From positions 1-64,000 of the forward strand of contig CATYIV010000004.1 of assembly GCA_958407465.1 (NCBI GenBank): 64,000 bases of DNA, read 5' to 3'. The translations under genes were made by a program, and so were the position numbers. Within the stretch, counting starts at the first letter, position 1. Each line of letters starts with the position of its first letter. This DNA comes from an uncultured Collinsella sp. Lineage in GTDB: Bacteria; Actinomycetota; Coriobacteriia; Coriobacteriales; Coriobacteriaceae. Below, in pieces: positions 63,822 to 64,000 of the stretch. The notes under the pieces are model-generated. The model made no database searches, was not told where the DNA came from, and worked only from the letters and a program-made list of their open reading frames with translations.

Positions 63822-64000
63822 CTAGTCTAGGCGGACTGGGTCGTGGGGGTAGGCGTTGAGGATCTCGACGCCGGACTCGGTGACCAGGGCCAGGTCTTCG
63901 ATACGGACGCCGGTGCGGCCGGGGAGGTAGATGCCCGGCTCAATGGAGAAAGTCATGCCGGGCTCTACGACTTGCTCGTTGGCGAGCGAGACGTCGCCCG
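63822..64000 (-). CDS. M24-family aminopeptidase (Xaa-Pro type), C-terminal end
   Basis: Only the last 58 codons and the stop are in the window. The visible sequence [18 protein letters not shown] is the M24 core, with the glutamate in SIEPG as a metal ligand. It is followed by [14 protein letters not shown], which gives the second conserved glutamate. It is probably a Xaa-Pro aminopeptidase or dipeptidase. The start lies beyond the right edge of the window. Confidence 0.85.
   Translation of the reverse strand, partial: GDVSLANEQVVEPGMTFSIEPGIYLPGRTGVRIEDLALVTESGVEILNAYPHDPVRLD

Overview
The window is high-GC, densely packed bacterial chromosome that looks like a Collinsella-type coriobacterium (Actinomycetota, gut anaerobe). 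The call rests on gene content: a complete formate hydrogenlyase, full selenocysteine machinery, radical-type 2-hydroxyacyl-CoA-dehydratase-like reductases, no respiratory chain, and short palindromic repeats scattered between genes. I see no prophage, insertion sequence, CRISPR array or rRNA.

Layout. 1-6.3 kb: RNase P RNA, a YigZ protein, a small Cys-rich redox protein, an O-acetylhomoserine sulfhydrylase, an MFS exporter, xanthine phosphoribosyltransferase and a release-factor-like protein. 6.3-14.4 kb: lipid kinase and CLC channel on the minus strand, then moeA, a MogA/MoaB protein and modABC (molybdate uptake and molybdopterin synthesis). 14.5-19.6 kb: two double-cubane-type reductases with their ATP-dependent activator, and a glycosyltransferase. 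19.6-24.2 kb: selenium genes selD (itself a selenoprotein with an in-frame TGA), yedF, a DUF3343 carrier and a class V aminotransferase, then a BrnQ transporter. 24.2-26.7 kb: tRNA-Pro and tRNA-Gly, a lower-GC AbiEi/DUF559-like gene bracketed by two palindromic repeats, and a RelB/PIN toxin-antitoxin pair.

27-42.5 kb is one long operon for formate hydrogenlyase: electron-transfer ferredoxin, Sec-containing formate dehydrogenase, HycB-like ferredoxin, the membrane and catalytic subunits HyfB-I, maturation proteins HycH and HycI, and a formate channel. It is followed by an orphan molybdopterin oxidoreductase, selA, selB, selC (tRNA-Sec), mobA and a second, Cys-rich DUF3343 protein. The themes interlock: molybdenum uptake and cofactor synthesis plus selenium supply and Sec decoding feed the formate dehydrogenase, which passes electrons to the energy-conserving NiFe hydrogenase.

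49.9-64 kb: glutamate dehydrogenase, a two-gene molybdenum hydroxylase, tRNA-Leu, trigger factor, clpP, clpX, valS, folC and the C-terminus of an M24 peptidase.

The most unusual signals are non-coding. Two long hairpins flank valS. Their loops share a conserved core with a covarying inner stem, and their arms are perfect inverted repeats of 26 bp (upstream) and 95 bp (downstream). The 95-bp arm is an inverted copy of the last 20 codons of valS. A separate family of 67-71 bp palindromes occurs six times, and a third, about 100 bp element follows each of the two double-cubane reductase genes.
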